From IMG/VR virus record IMGVR_UViG_3300008120_000598, positions 1-22,763 of that record: 22,763 nucleotides of DNA. The stretch is one strand, 5' to 3'. The stretch is from a virus. The notes below the pieces were generated by a model, which was not told where the DNA came from, searched no databases, and saw only the letters and a program-made list of their open reading frames with translations. The stretch's first letter is position 1, and each line of letters begins with the position of its first letter. Shown here piece after piece: positions 1 through 8,227 of this stretch. Both the position numbers and the translations under genes were made by a program.

Positions 1-328
1 CGTTAATTGTCAGTGCGGCTGTGCTTGTATTATCTGACCAAATATAAACACCAGCATTAACTGTTGCAGTAACAGATGATATACCGTTCCATCCAGCAGC
101 CAATGCCAATGTTCTTAAATTGGCTTCTTGTTGATTCGCTGAAATAGTAAAAGAAAACAAACTTGATTTACCATAAAAATCAGCAGCAACACGAATTGCA
201 CCTGAAGGTACTCCAGCCAATGCTCGTGGTGCTGTAGCACCTATCGATATCATTGATGTTGCTGTATTACCTAATTCAACACCAATATCAGCGCTCATCC
301 GTATTGCGCCATTTGCCGGTAATGCCAT
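1..328 (-). CDS. Phage fibre/structural protein, 3' end cut by window edge
   Basis: Begins at ATG 328 and runs off the window, giving 109 visible residues with no stop. The N-terminus MALPANGAIRMSADIGVELG, followed about 30 residues later by a second copy of the theme (PSGAIRVAADFYGKSS), is the short module that opens many phage tail and fibre-associated proteins. The later part is Thr/Ser/Ala-rich and looks like beta-structure. The gene starts one base after the TAA of the collagen-like gene, so it is the next cistron of the same minus-strand virion operon. The same N-terminal theme reappears on the Cys-rich protein at 19006-19908. It is probably a distal tail or fibre protein; the exact role cannot be told from the visible part. 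Confidence 0.75.
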   Translation of the reverse strand, partial: MALPANGAIRMSADIGVELGNTATSMISIGATAPRALAGVPSGAIRVAADFYGKSSLFSFTISANQQEANLRTLALAAGWNGISSVTATVNAGVYIWSDNTSTAALTIN

Positions 329-329
329 T

Positions 330-1133
330 TTACTTCAACCTTTTTTTTATTTCTTCTACATCATCAGCTAATTCGTTAATTGCTTGAATAATAATACCTG
401 CAAGTTTTTCATAACGAACTGCTTTGTATCCATCTTCTCTAACTGCAACCACTTCAGGTAATATCTGTTCAATTTCTTGTGCAATTACGCCTGTATCGTG
501 TTTGCGAACAAAATACTTATCTTCACCACCTCGTTTTTCAATGACTTCATCTTTCCAGTCAAACATAACACCACGAACTTTGCGTAGTTTGTAAAGAGCT
601 GCACCAATTTCTTTAATGTTTTCTTTAAGTCGTTCATCAGAAGAATAATAAGCAGTCACCTCATTTGTTGCACGAATCTCACCAGTTGTGCCTGATGCAG
701 GTGTGCCAATACCCAAAGAATTTAATTGAACATTTGATGCAGTTGTATATTGTGTTCCAGTTGCACCAGTTGGTCCTGTAGGTCCAGTTGGGCCTGTTGG
801 TCCTGTTGCACCTTGTATACCTGTGGCACCACCTGCAGGACCTGTAGGTCCTGTTGGTCCTGTGGAACCAGTTGCACCTAATGGACCGGTTGAACCAGTA
901 GCACCGCCGGCCGGTCCTGCTGGTCCTGTCGGACCTGTTGGTCCAGTTGGGCCTGTGGCACCAGTTGCGCCGTTTCCTCCTCCACTATTACTACCGCTAG
1001 GATATGGTGTGTAGTATGATGTTAAAGAAACACCATTAGCAAAACTAACACCACCACTAACTATAACAATGGTAGGACTATATTGATTTGCTTTTTGTAT
1101 TGATTCGGCAGGAACAGATATTGTGTAACTCAT
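330..1133 (-). CDS. Collagen-like tail fibre protein with C-terminal S74 chaperone domain
   Basis: 267 residues. Residues 1-50 are a short beta-rich head. Residues 55-126 are a Gly-X-Y collagen-like run dominated by GPT, GAT and GPA triplets. The register is broken twice by one extra glycine after a GPA triplet, near residues 77 and 102. Residues 160-267 match the intramolecular chaperone (Peptidase_S74) family of phage fibres: [10 protein letters not shown] at 164-173, then a Gly-Val-Ile-Ala-Gln-Glu-Ile motif at 215-221 and a helical end. In that family the chaperone trimerises the fibre and cuts itself off just before the Ser-Asp. The start ATG overlaps the upstream stop (ATGA). It is likely a trimeric receptor-binding or side fibre. 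The nearby 2OG oxygenases make proline hydroxylation conceivable, but the sequence does not show it. Confidence 0.9.
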   Translation of the reverse strand: MSYTISVPAESIQKANQYSPTIVIVSGGVSFANGVSLTSYYTPYPSGSNSGGGNGATGATGPTGPTGPTGPAGPAGGATGSTGPLGATGSTGPTGPTGPAGGATGIQGATGPTGPTGPTGPTGATGTQYTTASNVQLNSLGIGTPASGTTGEIRATNEVTAYYSSDERLKENIKEIGAALYKLRKVRGVMFDWKDEVIEKRGGEDKYFVRKHDTGVIAQEIEQILPEVVAVREDGYKAVRYEKLAGIIIQAINELADDVEEIKKRLK

Positions 1134-1918
1134 GATAAATCTTCTTTTAATTTATCTGTGCCTATTAACTCAATCAATGAGTTTTGTGTAGCACCAAGAT
1201 TTGAGAATTGTAATACAGTAAAATATTCTTGCATTATTTCGTTTGAATTGGTGTAAAAAGTAATATCACCATTTCTTCTATCATCAATTAATGTCTGAAG
1301 TGTTTGTATATCAAAAATGATTGTATTCATTGTGGCATTTGAAACATTACTATTTGCACCAGAAAAAGAATTACTTAAAACAATATAATCATTGGCCAAA
1401 ACATTTGCCTGTGCAGACAAATCTGGACCAATATACAAACTTGTAAAATTACCAAGAATAGGAACGTTATTTTGAACACCATCACTCTTGTTTGTAATGT
1501 TCAACATTTGACGACCAACAGCTAAAGCTAGATTTAAATCAGGATATAAAGTTGCATCAGTAGAAACAGTTACACCAGAAAGATTATTGGTATGATTTGC
1601 AAAATTTTGTAGTGAACTGTAGGTAGATAAAGCGACATTGGCCATCGTATTGGCCAAATCTGTATTATTATAATTGTAATTTATTGTGTTTGCATATGAA
1701 GCAATACCGGTTACAAATACAGAAATTACTCCCAAATTATCGTTATGTGGATTTTGAAAATATCCGTAAACTGTATTTGATGAGATATCATCAATTTGCC
1801 ATTGAGATAAATTGATTGATGTATTTCCAAGAAAATTTAAAACTCCAGGTGAAAGAGTATCTGCACCATCAAATTTGGCAGTATCAAAATTAAAACCTAA
1901 TCTAGCGTATATACTCAT
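1130..1918 (-). CDS. Unknown structural protein of the baseplate/fibre operon
   Basis: I chose ATG 1918 (MSIYARLGF..., 262 residues). The frame extends 21 codons further upstream, but that stretch lies wholly inside the preceding gene, whose stop ends one base before this ATG. A weak GGAA lies upstream. The product is rich in Asn, Thr, Ser and Leu with long helix-like stretches and no recognisable catalytic motif, signal peptide or membrane segment. It sits between the beta-helix spike gene and the collagen-like fibre gene and overlaps the latter by ATGA, so it is probably a virion component such as a fibre connector or baseplate periphery protein. I do not recognise the family. Confidence 0.75.
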   Translation of the reverse strand: MSIYARLGFNFDTAKFDGADTLSPGVLNFLGNTSINLSQWQIDDISSNTVYGYFQNPHNDNLGVISVFVTGIASYANTINYNYNNTDLANTMANVALSTYSSLQNFANHTNNLSGVTVSTDATLYPDLNLALAVGRQMLNITNKSDGVQNNVPILGNFTSLYIGPDLSAQANVLANDYIVLSNSFSGANSNVSNATMNTIIFDIQTLQTLIDDRRNGDITFYTNSNEIMQEYFTVLQFSNLGATQNSLIELIGTDKLKEDLS

Positions 1919-1919
1919 C

Positions 1920-2660
1920 TTAAATTTCCATTGGTTTGGTTGGTGGTGAAGTTGGGAAACCTCTATTACCAATATGCACATGAGTATTGACTTTCATGCG
2001 GAACATTTCTACTGAACCAAACATATCAGATACCATTGGTGCAAACATAGAAACACCTGCATTAATCGTAGTACCAGCAATCATATAACCAATCGTTTCA
2101 ACTGATTTGGTGGCCGACAATGAAATCTTAGCGGTAATATTACCATCAGCCTGTATTGACTGTGAACAACCAATATCACCACGAACCATTAAGTCTGCAT
2201 TGATATTGACTGTTGAGGCACCAAGATTAATGTCACCAGATGAATCGATATCAATGTCACCATTTACAATCAGGCGTGAATCGCCTTGCACGACCTGTTT
2301 AACACTACCTTTAATGTTTTCGTAAGCGTCACCATCAATCTGTGTATAGGCATCACCTTTTACATTCAAAACAGAATCACCTTCAATTGTAATGTTACAG
2401 ACACCTTTAATTAATACATTTTTATCTGAGGCAATGATTTCATAACCTTTACCAATAATCTTATGTACCTCATCACCATTTGGATGCATCTCAATAAACG
2501 AACCAGAACGGTGTTGTAGTCGAACCCGTTCACGAGTTGGTGTATCGTCCATTTCAAATGAATGACCACCTTCAGTTTGCTGAATTGTATTATACGGATA
2601 TATCGGTTGATAATCGGTATTAGCTGCTGATTCAGGTTCAGTCCATGCGTATATTGTCAT
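1920..2660 (-). CDS. gp5C-like beta-helix baseplate spike protein
   Basis: 246 residues from ATG 2660, which overlaps the stop of the upstream OB-fold gene (ATGA). A TTG one codon earlier is an unlikely start. Residues 40-75 carry the VgrG/gp5-type lead-in (Arg-Val-Arg-Leu-Gln-His...Gly-Ser-Phe-Ile-Glu-Met-His-Pro-Asn-Gly). Residues 85-175 are short Val/Ile-Gly-Asp repeats typical of the triple-stranded beta-helix needle of T4 gp5C and VgrG. The C-terminus has the HVHIGNRGF...SPPT motif common at spike tips. In T4 this needle is the C-terminal part of gp5; here it is a separate gene next to the OB-fold protein. It probably trimerises as the membrane-piercing spike under the hub. Confidence 0.88.
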   Translation of the reverse strand: MTIYAWTEPESAANTDYQPIYPYNTIQQTEGGHSFEMDDTPTRERVRLQHRSGSFIEMHPNGDEVHKIIGKGYEIIASDKNVLIKGVCNITIEGDSVLNVKGDAYTQIDGDAYENIKGSVKQVVQGDSRLIVNGDIDIDSSGDINLGASTVNINADLMVRGDIGCSQSIQADGNITAKISLSATKSVETIGYMIAGTTINAGVSMFAPMVSDMFGSVEMFRMKVNTHVHIGNRGFPTSPPTKPMEI

Positions 2661-3586
2661 CAAGGTCTCTCAAAAGTATTCACTGCTGGTACAATTTCAT
2701 TTTCAATAACTAACTGTGCATCTTGAGCAATCGCTAATTGGTCTTGTCGTATACCTTCAACTTCTTTGGCAATATCTTTACCAACATTAATTGCATCAGA
2801 AATACCTTGTGTAGCAGCACTTAAACATTCACTTAAAAACTTTGCAATACGAGCAGGTAATGTGGCAATATACTGTATTAATTCTTGTAGTGATTGTATA
2901 AATGCCTGTATATCTTTTAATGGCTCTAATTGGTCACGAATAAACTTTTGTATTTGTTTTACTTTTGCTTTGATTGTTTTGATGGCATTACGAATCTCAT
3001 CTGCAAAAGGTGAAGAAGCTGTAGAAGCCCATAGGCCTTCAATTGTTGTTCGTAATGTATTAATCAATCCACTTACTGATATTGTTAGTTTTGCAATCTC
3101 AAACTTAATGCCGGCAGGTATATCACACACATGAGCCAGATTAGAGTTTGCTTGTGAGATGGCTGTATTTGCAACCACACCTCGTGCCAATGGTGCCAAT
3201 GTTGGTTGACCAACTTGATACTGTATTTGACCTGACGGTGGTGTGGCAGGTTTTAATGAACTCTGTGGTGAGAAACCTTTTGATTTATCGTATGATGCTT
3301 CAAAACCAGGAAATACTGATAGTAATACTGGCGCCTGTGCTGATTCACCATCAGAGAAGAAACCCATTACATAATCACCTAGTCTTGGTGGACTAAATGA
3401 TTTAGAATTACTTGGTGATAAACCTGGTTGAGCCCATGGTAAATCTTTAGTTGGTAACTCTTGTAGATTATCAGTATGCCAACCAAATACACGCACACGA
3501 ACACGACCAGCTTTTAATGGGTCGTTTGTATCTTCAACGACACCATACCACCATGTGAATCCGTCTTTACCTAAAAAATTATCCAT
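2660..3586 (-). CDS. 5: gp5-type baseplate hub OB-fold protein lacking lysozyme
   Basis: I chose ATG 3586 (MDNFLGKDGF..., 308 residues); it overlaps the end of the upstream hub gene by 8 bases. A start 12 codons earlier is possible but lies inside that gene. Residues 7-95 match the N-terminal OB-fold of T4 gp5: a Tyr-Gly-Val-Val-Glu-Asp core, DPLKAGRVRVRVFGWH, then LPWAQP and a GDYVMGFF strand. After a Pro/Gln linker, residues 160-300 are long amphipathic helices, probably coiled coil. The T4 lysozyme domain and beta-helix are both absent. The helix is encoded by the next gene, and a muralytic domain occurs instead in the tail protein at 9139-10680. The product should link the gp27-like hub to the spike. 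Confidence 0.88.
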   Translation of the reverse strand: MDNFLGKDGFTWWYGVVEDTNDPLKAGRVRVRVFGWHTDNLQELPTKDLPWAQPGLSPSNSKSFSPPRLGDYVMGFFSDGESAQAPVLLSVFPGFEASYDKSKGFSPQSSLKPATPPSGQIQYQVGQPTLAPLARGVVANTAISQANSNLAHVCDIPAGIKFEIAKLTISVSGLINTLRTTIEGLWASTASSPFADEIRNAIKTIKAKVKQIQKFIRDQLEPLKDIQAFIQSLQELIQYIATLPARIAKFLSECLSAATQGISDAINVGKDIAKEVEGIRQDQLAIAQDAQLVIENEIVPAVNTFERP

Positions 3587-4961
3587 TGATTGCTTCTCTA
3601 AACTCAGGACTATTATTGTCAATTTGTGAGTATGCTGTTGGTGAACTATCTTTTGTAATTTCTAAAACTGTTTGATATGCACCACCAGATGTAATAATAT
3701 GTCTTACTGCTGTTATCAAGTATGTTCCCGAATAATATCTATCCAACTCTTTTTTACTTGTTGATGGCTTTAATGTTAGTAAATTAAAATCAATTGTTCG
3801 ACCAGCCGTGATACCAGGATCTCCAGGTATTGTAATCTTTACTACTGTGTAGTTTGCTAGACCAAGTTGTGCAGTTCGAAGTGGTATATAATTCTCAACG
3901 CCTACATCTTTTGCAACTGAACCAGGTCTTTCTTTAACATATGCCAAATCATTTTGTGTTGCATTAGAAGTCATAACCTTAATTCTAGATTCATACGCTT
4001 CATTTTGAGTTTTACCTACACGATTCTTTAATGGCACCAATACGTCATTCTTATTAAGAGAAGATGTTTTCTTTTTCTCAAAGTAATCTTTATAATTAAA
4101 ATCAGTTGTTTTATATGTTCGTGTCAATGTATCAATTGTAATTAACTTGTTTGCAAATGTACCAGCATTAATATCTTTAAGTGCATCATAGGTTTTAGCA
4201 AATTCATAATCCAACACGGTGACTGTTTTTTCTTGAAAATCTTGAATCGTATCTTCAATGTTTTTGGCCTGATAACGATATGTACCATAGATTGGGTCTT
4301 TAAACATAGATTGCAAAGACCTAAAATTAAAACCATCTTTAGTTTCAAAAAATAACATATCAGCACCAACTGTACCAGTTAGTTTGGGTCTGGCATACTG
4401 TGATATCCAGCTGATAGCTTCAAATGGTTTTAAACGAGGTACTATAAAGTTGTAGATACCTGTTGTTTCTTCTATTCTAGTATTTTTTTCTTTAACTTTT
4501 AATTTATCTACAAGAATGTCTTTGACTATCTCAGAGATTTTCATAGAATACGATTTACTAATTTTGATTTGTTCGGATAACAATAATTCTTCAGAACAAA
4601 AGTAAAGTGTAAAAACTTCACTATTCATGTTACCACTAGGTTTTCTATCACTTGTCTTATATACTCTAAACAACTGGTCGGTTGAGTTTGAACCAGTCCG
4701 TATTTTACCAAAATTGACCTCAATAAATTCATTACCACTTAATTGAAACAACTCCAAGAATCCTTGTGCATCTACGAGTGTAATATATCCTGAAGCTGCA
4801 AAACTATAAATGTCCTCATAATAAGACATTTCAACCAATAACTTTTTCAACTCAAACCGTTGGCCACTTGCGGTCAACAGATTGAGTGTCTGTATCGAAA
4901 AGTCTTGAGGGTAATATGCACCAGGAGATTCAACTACTGGAACTTGTTGATTATTTTCCAT
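3579..4961 (-). CDS. gp27-like baseplate hub protein
   Basis: 460 residues. It has the look and length of the gp27/gpD-type hub subunit of T4-like marine and freshwater myoviruses. An N-terminal beta domain opens with DFSIQTLNLLTASGQRF and is followed by VEMSYYEDIYSFAASGYITL. A helical segment with LKPFEAISWISQYARP sits near residues 200-215. Near residues 375-425 there is a second beta domain with IPGDPGITAGRTIDF and YLITAVRHII. The position immediately upstream of the gp5-type OB-fold gene fits, since gp27 and gp5 form the central hub complex in T4. The start is one base after the gp53 stop. Family assignment rests on pattern and position rather than a strict motif. Confidence 0.82.
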   Translation of the reverse strand: MENNQQVPVVESPGAYYPQDFSIQTLNLLTASGQRFELKKLLVEMSYYEDIYSFAASGYITLVDAQGFLELFQLSGNEFIEVNFGKIRTGSNSTDQLFRVYKTSDRKPSGNMNSEVFTLYFCSEELLLSEQIKISKSYSMKISEIVKDILVDKLKVKEKNTRIEETTGIYNFIVPRLKPFEAISWISQYARPKLTGTVGADMLFFETKDGFNFRSLQSMFKDPIYGTYRYQAKNIEDTIQDFQEKTVTVLDYEFAKTYDALKDINAGTFANKLITIDTLTRTYKTTDFNYKDYFEKKKTSSLNKNDVLVPLKNRVGKTQNEAYESRIKVMTSNATQNDLAYVKERPGSVAKDVGVENYIPLRTAQLGLANYTVVKITIPGDPGITAGRTIDFNLLTLKPSTSKKELDRYYSGTYLITAVRHIITSGGAYQTVLEITKDSSPTAYSQIDNNSPEFREAING

Positions 4962-4962
4962 A

Positions 4963-5562
4963 TTATTGTGACATCAATGATTTAAATTGTGATTCTAATT
5001 GGTCAACGTAGATTGAATTGAGTATGTTAATTTTTCTTTTTGATTCGTTTAATTCTAATTCATAATCATAGATAGTAACGATTCTTTTTGTGGTTGCAAC
5101 AGTTACAGTAGAGTTACCAATTGTATATGTCTGTGTATTTTCAATAATGCTGTTATATTCTGTTTGATTTACATCAATCGTATTAATTGTTATTGTATTG
5201 GTAGAATTATCTGTTTGAGTTAGTTTCTTTTCGTAACTATAAACTGTGGTTGTTGTATTACCTGACGGATACTTTTCTGCCATGTAAGCATCAAATACTG
5301 TAGAGTCCATTGGCCATGACCATTGTGGGTCTAGTAGTTCATTGGCAAATAAAACAATCCAATACCGATATGAATCACCATAATATTTGTATGCAATCGT
5401 TTCTGGTGTGTCACCTTCTTGTATATCATATGAGTAATAAACAAGAGGATTCTTTAATACATCAGGTATAATACTGGCTCGTGCTAAAAGATTAGTAAAT
5501 ACACGAGAGATACCGACATTATCGGTTTGAATTATTTTAGGTAATGTATCAAAGTATTGCAT
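4963..5562 (-). CDS. 53: gp53 baseplate wedge subunit
   Basis: 199 residues. The N-terminal part has the gp53 signature: a Tyr-Phe...Leu-Pro opening, then at residues 41-74 a LysM-like segment (IQEGDTPETIAYKYYGDSYR, then Tyr-Trp-Ile-Val-Leu-Phe-Ala-Asn), followed by a Trp-Ser-Trp-Pro motif near 81-84. The C-terminal half is Thr/Asn-rich and ends in a charged helix. In T4-like phages gp53 joins adjacent wedges to the hub during baseplate assembly. The ATG overlaps the gp48 stop (TAATG), so the two are translationally coupled. In T4 genes 53 and 5 are direct neighbours; here the gp27-type gene lies between them. Confidence 0.9.
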   Translation of the reverse strand: MQYFDTLPKIIQTDNVGISRVFTNLLARASIIPDVLKNPLVYYSYDIQEGDTPETIAYKYYGDSYRYWIVLFANELLDPQWSWPMDSTVFDAYMAEKYPSGNTTTTVYSYEKKLTQTDNSTNTITINTIDVNQTEYNSIIENTQTYTIGNSTVTVATTKRIVTIYDYELELNESKRKINILNSIYVDQLESQFKSLMSQ

Positions 5563-6463
5563 TAATAACCTGCCTTAATCTTATCTTTGTCAATGAGTTC
5601 GATTTCTTTAAAGTTCATCGTTAGTGTTGTCTGAACTGGTGCGCCATTATCATATGCAGCCCAACCATTTGGTGCATAGTTTACATCAATACTTTCAATA
5701 ACACTTTCAGCCACTCGTGTCACATTACCATTTCGTTGGCCATTGAAAAGAAAATCTAAATCAAATGTTGATGGAGGTACAAAGAACATACCAGCTGCAG
5801 CCGTTGTAATTTGTGGTGCGGCATGAAAACGAAACAGTTTGATAATTTCTTTTACAGTTTCAGCCTCTTGACGAGAATATGGTGTGAAAGTGAATGCCAT
5901 CTGATAGGTACGAAAATCAATACCTTCAAATAATAATTGTTGCTGAGGATTAATGGCAAGGCCTTGTGTTGATAATGCCAACTTGGCTGCATTAGATTGT
6001 GCAACTGTTAAACCTAAACTACCCATTCTACCTAAAGTATTTAAAATAGGATGTTTACGTTCACCGTTTTTATTTAATCCAGAAGTGGCAGATGTAAAAG
6101 CACCTGTGGCTTCTTTGGCCACATCCATCAAAGATAAATTACCATAACCAGCATTGTATTGAAAGTTTAAGGTATCTGGAATATATAATGATATTGTTGC
6201 AACTTTTCGTTTCTTTTTTCTTTGATACCTTCTAATGAACTTGATTTTGCAATGAACTTTTTGGCTTCTTCATAAGTAATAGGTTCAATCTCATTGACTG
6301 AAAACTGAACAATATGACCTTTTGTAGCTGAACCTAAATCTCTAGGATACTGTAAACTGTTTAGACCAAATTTATTACCAAACAATGCTCCAAGAGGACC
6401 ATTAATGATATTACCTGGAATTGATACACCACCGATGGATGTTGGTATTGAAATGATAGCCAT
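5562..6463 (-). CDS. 48: gp48 baseplate tail-tube cap protein, reading frame interrupted by a -1 shift
   Basis: Two abutting frames together make one gp48-type protein. The first frame runs from ATG 6463 to a stop at 6167 (98 residues; MAIISIPTSIGGVSIPG, Gly-Pro-Leu-Gly-Ala-Leu-Phe). It leaves homology after about residue 85. The second frame reads through to 5562 and contains KKRKVATISLYIPDTLNFQY, LLFEGIDFRTYQMAFTFTPY and a conserved helix Ala-Glu-Thr-Val-Lys-Glu-Ile-Ile. The break falls at a T6 run on the plus strand, 6214-6219 (A6 on the coding strand). One extra A there restores a 300-residue protein. It is therefore either a homopolymer error or mutation, or a programmed -1 shift. gp48 caps the baseplate and starts tail-tube growth in T4, which needs a full-length product. 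Confidence 0.85.
6214..6219 (-). other. Homopolymer at the gp48 frame break
   Basis: Six T on the plus strand (six A in the gp48 sense). Upstream of it the gp48 frame reads Glu-Gly-Ile-Lys-Glu-Lys. Downstream, homology continues in the -1 frame as Lys-Arg-Lys-Val-Ala-Thr. In the sense strand the incoming frame meets A-AAA-AGA. This permits P-site slippage, but it is not a textbook X-XXY-YYZ site, because the A-site Arg codon would mispair. A missing base is the simpler reading. Confidence 0.7.
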
Positions 6464-6500
6464 TAGGTTGTCCTAAAAAAGAATATACATATTATTTATG
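6464..6500 (-). promoter_or_regulatory. Divergent gp48/gp4 intergenic region with late-promoter-like motif
   Basis: Only 34 bases separate the divergent gp48 and gp4 starts. On the minus strand CATAAATAAT (6500-6491) resembles the T4 late promoter core TATAAATA. It lies about 30 bases upstream of the gp48 ATG, with AGGAC-type SD sequence in between. On the plus strand I see no clear SD before the gp4 ATG at 6498. Assignment is by motif resemblance only. Confidence 0.4.
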
Positions 6501-6932
6501 GCATATTCTGGACGATTTACACCCTCTAACCCTCAAAAATACATTGGGGATTATAACAATATCATCTACCGCTCATCATGGGAAGCAAAGGTGATGAACT
6601 GGCTTGACAAGAATCCAAGTATTATCTCGTGGGCATCTGAAGAATTGAATGTTCCTTATCTCTCACCAGTTGATGGCCGTTGGCATCGTTACTTTCCAGA
6701 CTTTATTGTAAAGATGAGAACCAGAGATGGTAAACTCAAAACAATGATGATAGAGGTCAAACCAAAGAAACAATCACAACCACCAGAACCACAGAAAAGA
6801 ATCACTAAGAAATATATTCAAGAGGTGGCCACATGGGGTGTCAATCAATCTAAATGGAAAGCCGCAACCGAATTCTGTTTAGACCGTGGTTGGGAATTTC
6901 AGGTTCTCACGGAAGACCATCTTGGACTGTAA
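6498..6932 (+). CDS. 4: gp4 head completion nuclease-fold protein
   Basis: 144 residues, close to T4 gp4 in length, and strongly alike along the chain: MAYSGRFTPSNPQKYIGD, Tyr-Arg-Ser-Ser-Trp-Glu, NWLDKNPSIISWASEE, IEVKPKKQSQPP, and a C-terminal Asn-Gln-Ser-Lys-Trp-Lys-Ala-Ala followed by LTED. A PD-(D/E)XK-type core is visible: Glu29, Asp68 in RYFPDF, then Glu86-Val-Lys88. In T4, gp4 (with gp50) acts on filled heads to make them competent for tail joining. It heads the plus-strand virion operon, 12 bases before the next gene. Confidence 0.95.
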   Translation: MAYSGRFTPSNPQKYIGDYNNIIYRSSWEAKVMNWLDKNPSIISWASEELNVPYLSPVDGRWHRYFPDFIVKMRTRDGKLKTMMIEVKPKKQSQPPEPQKRITKKYIQEVATWGVNQSKWKAATEFCLDRGWEFQVLTEDHLGL

Positions 6933-6943
6933 CTAAATAGTAG

Positions 6944-7528
6944 ATGGCATCTAAACTAACTCAACTCGCAAGACAAAAGACTGCTTCGGAACTTCAATCG
7001 ATGGGCCGAGATGCTTATCGTTGGATGACCAAGAAGATTAGTCAACTTGGTAATATTACAGGTATTGCTTCTACGATTGCACAAGAAAATAGAGGTAATC
7101 ATTTTCATAATGGTGGCCTGTATTTCTTCTATTATGATCCAAAAACAAAAGCAGACTTACCATATTATGACCGATTCCCATTGGTATTGGTATTAAACAT
7201 TGAATCAGATGGTTTTACTGGTCTGAACCTACATTATTTACCAATTCAGTATCGAGTCGCCTTTTTGGATAAATTGATGGATTTTGCGGTGGTTGACGGC
7301 AATAAAGACATACAGCGTATGAATGTCACCTATGATATATTAAACGCCTCCAGACGGTTTAAAGAGTTTAAACCATGCTTCAAAAAGTATTTGATGAGCC
7401 ATGTCCAGTCAAAAATACTTGCCGTGCAGCCAAATGAGTGGGATATTGCGGCATTCTTGCCAATACAACAGTTTAGGAAAGCTAGCGCCACCAAAGTGTG
7501 GCAAGAATCATTAGAACAGATACGATAA
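6944..7528 (+). CDS. Conserved T4-like phage protein of unknown function
   Basis: 194 residues, with no signal peptide or membrane span. The most family-like stretch is in the first half: GGLYFFYYDPKTKADLPYYD followed by Arg-Phe-Pro-Leu-Val-Leu-Val-Leu and GFTGLNLHYLPIQYR. I have seen similar runs in predicted proteins of T4-like phages of cyanobacteria and pelagic bacteria. The position next to gp4, where T4 has gene 2 (DNA end protector), makes a gp2-type role thinkable, but I cannot support it from motifs. The C-terminus (WDIAAFLPIQQFRKASATKV) is moderately basic. A CTAAATAG motif lies just before the start, too close to the ATG to be a convincing late promoter. Confidence 0.8.
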   Translation: MASKLTQLARQKTASELQSMGRDAYRWMTKKISQLGNITGIASTIAQENRGNHFHNGGLYFFYYDPKTKADLPYYDRFPLVLVLNIESDGFTGLNLHYLPIQYRVAFLDKLMDFAVVDGNKDIQRMNVTYDILNASRRFKEFKPCFKKYLMSHVQSKILAVQPNEWDIAAFLPIQQFRKASATKVWQESLEQIR

Positions 7529-7537
7529 GGAATCAAA

Positions 7538-8203
7538 ATGCCTGGTAATATTAACGACTTTAAGGCAAGTTTTCAAAAAGATTTATCACGCCCACATAAA
7601 TTTGATGTGAATATTCCTATTCCTTTGACATTGATACCTTATATTAAATCTGCAAAATCTCTCACCTATCGTTGTGAAAATGCACAACTACCAGGAAGAA
7701 CATTTGCTACGGCTGAACAAAAGACATATGGACCAATTGAAAAGTATCCATATCTCAACACATACACCGATATTGATATGACTTTTATTATTGATGATGA
7801 TATGAGTCAAAAGATTTTCTTTGACGCATGGTTAAACTTTATCAATCCTTTATACAATAACAATATGCGTTATAAAGGTGATTATTCAACAGTCATTACA
7901 GTCAACCAATATGATGTGACTAATCAAATATCATATTCGTGTAATCTATATGATGCCTATCCTATTTCTATGAATCAAATGGACTTAGATTGGTCATCTG
8001 ATGGTTATCATAAACTCAATGTAACATTTGCCTATACTTACTGGCAGAACAATTCTCTACAAGCACTTGGTATGGAATTGGTCGATGCAGGTATCAACGC
8101 AGTAAACAATATTGTGGGTGGACTTGGTGGCAATGCCGTTGGTGCTGCTGGCACAGGAATTAATAATGTTATAAATGATGTAGCTTCTACTTTCCGTAGA
8201 TAA
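7538..8203 (+). CDS. Tail tube protein, gp19/gp54-type fold
   Basis: 221 residues, with SD AAGGA before the ATG. Features of the T4 gp19-type tube family are present: Leu-Ser-Arg-Pro-His-Lys-Phe-Asp-Val near residue 16, then Tyr-Arg-Cys-Glu-Asn-Ala-Gln-Leu-Pro-Gly-Arg, then a TYTDIDMTFIIDDDMSQKIF strand-helix with FFDAWLNFI. The Leu-Tyr-Asp-Ala-Tyr-Pro...LDWSSDGYHKLNVTFAYTYW ending corresponds to gp19's Trp-Pro...Leu-Asp-Trp-Asp...Tyr-Trp. Beyond the fold, residues 170-221 form a Gly/Ala/Asn-rich tail absent from T4 gp19. Because it precedes gp26 and the long tail proteins, it may be the tube initiator (gp54-like) rather than the major tube subunit. Confidence 0.85.
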   Translation: MPGNINDFKASFQKDLSRPHKFDVNIPIPLTLIPYIKSAKSLTYRCENAQLPGRTFATAEQKTYGPIEKYPYLNTYTDIDMTFIIDDDMSQKIFFDAWLNFINPLYNNNMRYKGDYSTVITVNQYDVTNQISYSCNLYDAYPISMNQMDLDWSSDGYHKLNVTFAYTYWQNNSLQALGMELVDAGINAVNNIVGGLGGNAVGAAGTGINNVINDVASTFRR

Positions 8204-8227
8204 TTTTTAAAATGGAGTGAAAACACT

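Noticed and set aside
760-975. Short tandem DNA repeats as a possible CRISPR or minisatellite
   Set aside because: The repeats are nine-base Gly-Pro-Thr codon units inside a coding frame, with no spacers.
823-1014. Proline-rich plus-strand ORF
   Set aside because: It is the antisense of the Gly-X-Y repeat of the collagen-like fibre; the repeat keeps several frames open. It has no SD and no conserved pattern.
2661-2663. TTG start for the beta-helix spike gene
   Set aside because: The ATG one codon later forms a standard ATGA overlap with the upstream stop and is the normal start.
5562-6131. 189-codon frame as a separate gene
   Set aside because: It is the C-terminal part of gp48; homology continues upstream of its first ATG in the same frame, up to the A6 run.
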